Shown here piece after piece: positions 59,868 through 64,000 of a stretch of 64,000 nt of DNA (the stretch's first letter is position 1; the number at the start of each line of letters is the position of its first letter). The translations under genes were made by a program, and so were the position numbers. A model generated the notes under the pieces. The model was not told the DNA's origin. It ran no database searches and worked only from the letters and a program-made list of their open reading frames with translations. The DNA is taken from positions 248,001 through 312,000 of the forward strand of contig OX337230.1 of the NCBI GenBank assembly GCA_946965045.2, in the 5' to 3' direction. The DNA comes from Epithemia pelagica. Taxonomy: Eukaryota > Bacillariophyta > Bacillariophyceae > Surirellales > Surirellaceae.

Positions 59868-60170
59868 GATGTCGTTTGATGTCGTTTGATGTCTTTTGAT
59901 GTCGTTTGATGTCGTTTGATGTCGTTTGATGTCGTTTGATGTTTTTATCGCCAAAGAAGCTCTACTCTCCAGCAGTTGGTATTCTTCAACAGAAAACACA
60001 CGACTTCTTGACGACAGGCCCATCGCTGAATCAACTGAATGAGCACCGCTGGATTTTGACTCAAACCATGTTTCCGCGCGAGCCCGAAACGACATCAAAC
60101 GACATCAAACGACATCAAACAACATCAAACGACATCCCTCACGACATCAAACGACATCCCTCACGACATT
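59868..60170. repeat. Inverted pair of 10-bp tandem arrays (GATGTCGTTT / AAACGACATC)
   Basis: About eight units of GATGTCGTTT lie at 59868-59947. About six units of the reverse complement lie at 60088-60169, the last ones diverging to ACGACATCCCTC. About 140 bases separate the arrays. The arms can pair over 60-80 bases. There are no spacers, so it is not a CRISPR. Confidence 0.9.
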
Positions 60171-60299
60171 CCCGTTTGTTCCATACTAGAGAGATTGGGA
60201 AACCATACTCTATGGCTTCATTATACGTATTTTGTATTAATATCGATCCTTTGTCGAAGAAGTTCTTGGTCTTGTACTCTGGGTATTGCTAGCGGATAT

Positions 60300-60410
60300 G
60301 GGACTCACGGGTAGTTACCGGAAGTTGCAGGGGGCTTTCAACTACCCCCAAGCGCCGGGTGAGTTATGAATCCCGCCTGAGTCGGAGAAAATGTGCATTC
60401 GTCTTCTCAC
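60300..60410. repeat. Dispersed GC-rich repeat, inverted relative to 42040-42140
   Basis: On the minus strand TCCGACTCAGGCGGGATTC, AACTCACCCGGCGC and TTGGGGGTA line up in order with TCCGACTGAGGCCTGCGGGACTC, ACTCACCCCCGC and TGGGGGTA near 42.05-42.11 kb. It could be the edge of a mobile element. Confidence 0.45.
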
Positions 60411-60520
60411 CCCCACGGCGCGTCCTCCAAATTTGGCAATTTCTCGATCTTGATACAAAACCATTTTCACCTCCACGGTCTCAACACGGACCCAACCTTG
60501 TGTGACCAAGTGCACCAACC

Positions 60521-61819
60521 ATGGACCCTTCCACCCCAGTCCAAAGCTTTTCCCAGGAAACTAACACCATTGAAGAGCTATCTAGGGCGTCGCTGGTGCC
60601 TACACCGAACCACTTGGTGTCCACAGCCAACGTTCTATCTGCCCTCCGTCACCACAGCAACGAGGCCAGTGAAGCCCATGAAACAAACTCCCAAGACACC
60701 TCTATCCGCCCCATCCGACCCGCTTCCCCTTTTCCTATCAATAACCCTCATGCCTTACCCCTCCTGGAGCAGGCCATATTGCTTTCCTTTACCGACTGGC
60801 ATGGCAAAACAGCAAGGCCATGGCAAGTGAATGCTTGTGGAGAAGTGATCAAGCGGCACACTCTGCAACCTACCTTCCCTCCCATCCTACGTCCTCTGCT
60901 TCTTGTTCGCGCCACCGGCGGTGGGAAGTCCGCTGTACGAGACGTCGCTGGTTTCCTTTGTGGAGGGATTTCGATCACAATTGTCCCTTTGTTGAGCTTA
61001 GCGGCGGATCAGACGTCAAAGTTGACGCAACTGTCTCTCTCCCAAACCCTCCATCATTGCCTTCAAGTGTTCAATCTTGATGTAATCCGGTCTAAGAAGC
61101 TGAATACTGTTCTCCGCAACCATCTTGAGCAAATGACAAACACAGATGCATCGAAAAAACGCGTCTTCTTGTTCTCCTCCCCACAAAAAATAACCAGCAA
61201 CCCACAATGGCAGGAAACATTATCGCGCTGTTGCGACAATGGATCACTACGCTTGCTTGCGATCGACGAATGCCATCTCTATGCTAGCCATGGGATGGAG
61301 TTCAGAGCCGAATTTGGAGAGCTACGCAAGTGTTTATTCAAAACGCTTACACGACAATCAAAAATCCCCATACCAGTGCTCTTCATGACAGCTACGGCCT
61401 CGCCTGCAATGGTTGACGACTTGCAAACGCTGACTGGATTGCGGTTTGATGTCAAGGAAGACCTGATATGGCCGCATCGACATTCTGGCGTGCATCGTCG
61501 TAACATTTTTCTCGATATATCGTTCAAGGATACTGCCCTTCGACGGATCAAGGCCGAACTTGTCAACACATGCAAATCCACAACCACCCACAAGTTGATT
61601 GTTTATTCCAACTCTCGGAAGGCAATCCAGAACCTATACCACAAGTGTCGCGCGGAGCTCAATCGACTTGGAATCCAGAAAGACATAATCATGGTACACG
61701 GCACAATGTTTAGGGAACAAAAGTTCCACCACACGGACCTCTTTGTTGGGAAGCCATTGTTGGACGAGTCTCCTACGACATCTAAGGAAGGAACGGTACG
61801 CCAGTTTATGGCGGTTTAA
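60521..61819 (+). CDS. RecQ-like superfamily 2 helicase, C-terminally short
   Basis: 432 residues from ATG 60521 (ACCATGG). After a polar N-terminus, helicase motifs appear in order: RPWQVNA (Q-like, motif 0), Walker A RATGGGKSAV near 129, VPLLSLAADQ (motif Ia), Walker B/DEAH-type IDECHLY near 250, FMTATASP (motif III) near 290, and the start of the second RecA domain (LIVYSNSRKAIQNLYHKC, IIMVHG). The frame then ends with GTVRQFMAV, before motifs V and VI that RecQ enzymes need for ATP hydrolysis and translocation. No continuation is seen in the following 400 bases, so it is truncated or an exon junction is missed. Such helicases often travel with mobile elements; that link is inference here. 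Confidence 0.75.
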   Translation: MDPSTPVQSFSQETNTIEELSRASLVPTPNHLVSTANVLSALRHHSNEASEAHETNSQDTSIRPIRPASPFPINNPHALPLLEQAILLSFTDWHGKTARPWQVNACGEVIKRHTLQPTFPPILRPLLLVRATGGGKSAVRDVAGFLCGGISITIVPLLSLAADQTSKLTQLSLSQTLHHCLQVFNLDVIRSKKLNTVLRNHLEQMTNTDASKKRVFLFSSPQKITSNPQWQETLSRCCDNGSLRLLAIDECHLYASHGMEFRAEFGELRKCLFKTLTRQSKIPIPVLFMTATASPAMVDDLQTLTGLRFDVKEDLIWPHRHSGVHRRNIFLDISFKDTALRRIKAELVNTCKSTTTHKLIVYSNSRKAIQNLYHKCRAELNRLGIQKDIIMVHGTMFREQKFHHTDLFVGKPLLDESPTTSKEGTVRQFMAV

Positions 61820-62286
61820 TTATCGATAAGAAAGCACCCCTAAGCGCATCCTACTAGAATCATCCGCGCGCAGGACACGCGCACACCTACAAGAACACGC
61901 GCACACCTACAAGAACATGCGCATGGCCCTTCCTCACGTTATTACTAAAAATGTGCTTTCCAGAACCAGCAAGCGCATGACCCACATTTCACCAACTTCA
62001 ACACCATGCACAGTCAAGAACCAATAGTCATCACATCCCTCCACCTTCATGCACAGTCAAGAACCAACAGTCATCACATACCCTCCTATGTATGCACTCA
62101 TCCTTGATTGTGTCACATCACCATCATGCGCATTACTCCAGCATCAAGTGCAAGCAAGTTGAACACAGTGCATTTAACTAACACCATGCACACACTCCCA
62201 CTAACAACCAGCGAATGAATGGAACACAATACATGTAGCTATATAGGAGTAGTATATGAAATGAAACCAATTGTCACTCTGATCAA
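61820..62286. repeat. Gap with two short tandem repeats
   Basis: ACACGCGCACACCTACAAGA occurs at 61875-61894 and 61895-61914, with a partial third copy. A 43-base unit (CATGCACAGTCAAGAACCAA...GTCATCACAT) occurs twice at about 62005-62080. No gene seen. The repeats sit between the 3-prime ends of the helicase and the next, convergent gene. Confidence 0.75.
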
Positions 62287-64000
62287 TCACTGCCATGACC
62301 GTTTTCGTGGCCTTTTAGAAGGCCTTGTCACAGCATCATCATCTGCATACCCCATTCGAGAGCGATATTGCCCATTGAGAAACATCATGAACCAGATACC
62401 ACGGTCGCCTGCTCTGTCTTCACGAGCGATTTTCTCTTCCATATCCTCAAAATAGTCCATACCATCCTCATTCATACATCGACTTGAGTTCCAACTGCCT
62501 GAATATTTGAAGCGAGGATACCTTGCTGAGGATGTATCAATCATTTGATCAACACCATTTTCATTGTACCACCTTGGATTTAATTCAAATAGTTTCGCCT
62601 TGAAAGTGGTCTTGCCCATGTGAGTCCACACATCCCAGCAATCCACAAGGATGGTCAATATGAACGCCTCGTCACTTGAAGTGAATAACTTCAAGGCCTT
62701 TTCGCAATGTTCCTTTCCCTGCTGCTCAGTGTGGTCACCAAAATTGAAATCAATCACGGTTTTATGCATATTCTCACCATAGACACATGGACCAAACAAT
62801 TGCAAGAGATATGAATAGGCATAGTTGTCACACTTCTCTCCTCTCAATAACAGAAATTCTTCCAGGGTAGGCATTGGCCCAAAGTCTTCACAGTCGTTCA
62901 AAAGGCATGGATACCTCCGCTGGAAATTACTGTCACGCCATAGATCAAGACCCACATGTTCTAGATTCAGCAACAAATTATCTCACATCTCTTTATGAGA
63001 AGACGACGTGATGAACCAACACATTCACTCTTCGATTGACACTTACTTATGAATGCTTTTCGCATGGAAGCCAGAACATTTGATCGTTTGCTTCGGAACT
63101 TGTCAAGCATATAAGGTGAATGTTCAATCCACCACTCCTCTTGTTGTTTTGCATCCGTAATACCTTTGCCTTTGAAATAGTGCTCAGTAAAATATGTTTT
63201 GCCATACTTCCCCCAAAGACCATTCGGATCTGCCTTAGTATCTTCGGACATGGAGAAATACTTGACATAACGCCATGCCACCTTCCGAACAAATGTATCA
63301 AAGAACTTCTCCGATACCACCTCAGGCTTTTTCTTCGGCTTTTGCTTCTTACTCTTGTCCTTTTCAACAGAACCTTTGTGTGTAGTGGATGTTACAATCG
63401 TACTTGTCGGGCAAGATGATTGATTATGGTATACTGTTGTTGTCTGTGTTTCCTGTGCCAACTGATTTTGAATATCGTCTTGTAGAAGAGTTTCCATCGC
63501 CTGATCAGGCCCTGTTGTTAGCAAAGTAGATGACGAAGATGACGACATATCCGAAAGGGAAGAAACGTCGTTAGCAAAGGTATCACCTGATGCATTCAAC
63601 CCACAAACACCCCCGTCATTAGAGCCGTCTCACCGACAAATTGTCCTCCTCCATTTTGTGCATCTAACAACTTACTGACAAGTCCTCCAGCAGGAAAATG
63701 TCTTTCATTAGGATCAAAATCATCTCCATCATACTCACTGGGTCCATTGCTCATATTCTGCAATGCTCGTTGCATTTCAGGTCCAGTGAGAATATTTACA
63801 CCGACGTCGTCTTCCTCCATGTTATTAACTGCCGTGTTTGTTGGTTGCGCAAAACCAGATGATGGTTGTGTTCTCAGCCCACCCTGTTCATTATTGCTAT
63901 CATCTGCTGAAGTCACATCGGCTCCATCTCTTTCTGAATTTGTTGCCTGCTCCAAAAGATTACCACTCCCTTCCACAGTTGTGCCTTCTTGTGCTTGTGC
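62287..64000 (-). CDS. Spliced unknown protein, 5-prime end beyond the window
   Basis: Three exons on the minus strand, joined by two phase-1 GT-AG introns that I place by consensus and frame: exon 64000-63676, intron 63587-63675 (GTAAGT...CATCAG, 89 bases), exon 63586-63047, intron 62982-63046 (GTAAGT...TGTGAG, 65 bases), exon 62981-62287. The N-terminal part is acidic and Asn/Ser-rich, with a Lys-rich patch (KDKSKKQKPKKKPE). The middle domain reads FDTFVRKVAWRYVKYFSM and WWIEHSPYMLDKFRSKRSN. The C-terminal domain (LLQLFGPCVYGENMHKTV, LTILVDCWDVWTHMGKT, GIWFMMFLNGQYRSRM) ends in a basic tail RPSKRPRKRSWQ, probably a nuclear signal. No family recognised. A GTGAGA donor near 63645 is an alternative for the first intron. 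Confidence 0.6.

Noticed and set aside
59868-60170. CRISPR array
   Set aside because: Units are 10 bases, contiguous, with no spacers, in a eukaryotic context.
63597-63599. Gene start at TTG 63599 for the right-edge protein
   Set aside because: TTG is not a normal start here, and consensus splice sites join this exon in frame to one upstream.

Overview
The window looks like nuclear DNA of a photosynthetic stramenopile, most likely a pennate diatom with a repeat-rich genome (Seminavis-like; this is inference). The evidence is: monocistronic genes on both strands with few, short introns of about 65-90 bases; a plastid preprotein with an FAP-type heterokont transit motif; proteins rich in Ser, Gln, Asn and Thr runs; and a diatom-style load of LINE elements and decaying duplicates.

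Layout. 0-3.4 kb holds a broken F-box-like family member and a small membrane protein. 4.3-5.9 kb is a cytochrome P450 with a single in-frame TGA. 6.2-13.9 kb is a complete two-ORF LINE retrotransposon with perfect target-site duplications, inserted between the divergent P450 and a membrane-anchored RBR ubiquitin ligase (14.4-16.3 kb). 16.9-23 kb is a segmental duplication: two copies of an F-box-like gene followed by an alpha-galactosidase tail. The left copy is decayed; the right copy has an intact F-box-like gene and a full GH27 enzyme. 23.4-38.7 kb holds a large two-TM protein, an ankyrin-repeat pseudogene, an ABCB half transporter, a papain-fold (NCxHF) protein, a low-complexity protein and an LPA1-like plastid protein. 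39-51 kb is a cluster of duplicated and mostly broken genes: an ABC transporter relic, two glycosyltransferase-like genes (one carrying an inverted insertion), and three flavohaemoglobin copies, none of them intact. Interleaved and to the right are two paralogous P450s and a hexose-6-phosphate epimerase. 56.6-58.8 kb is a 2-oxoglutarate oxygenase fused to leucine-rich repeats. 59-64 kb contains a tRNA-like Pol III signature, a 20-bp stem, inverted arrays of a 10-bp repeat, a truncated RecQ-like helicase, and a spliced family gene running off the right edge.

The main theme is local, often inverted, gene duplication followed by decay of one copy: F-box-like, alpha-galactosidase tail, ABC transporter, glycosyltransferase and flavohaemoglobin. 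I see no operon logic. The neighbouring nitric-oxide-type flavohaemoglobins and P450s are both haem redox enzymes but need not share a pathway. Domain calls come from reading motifs by eye; no database search was run.
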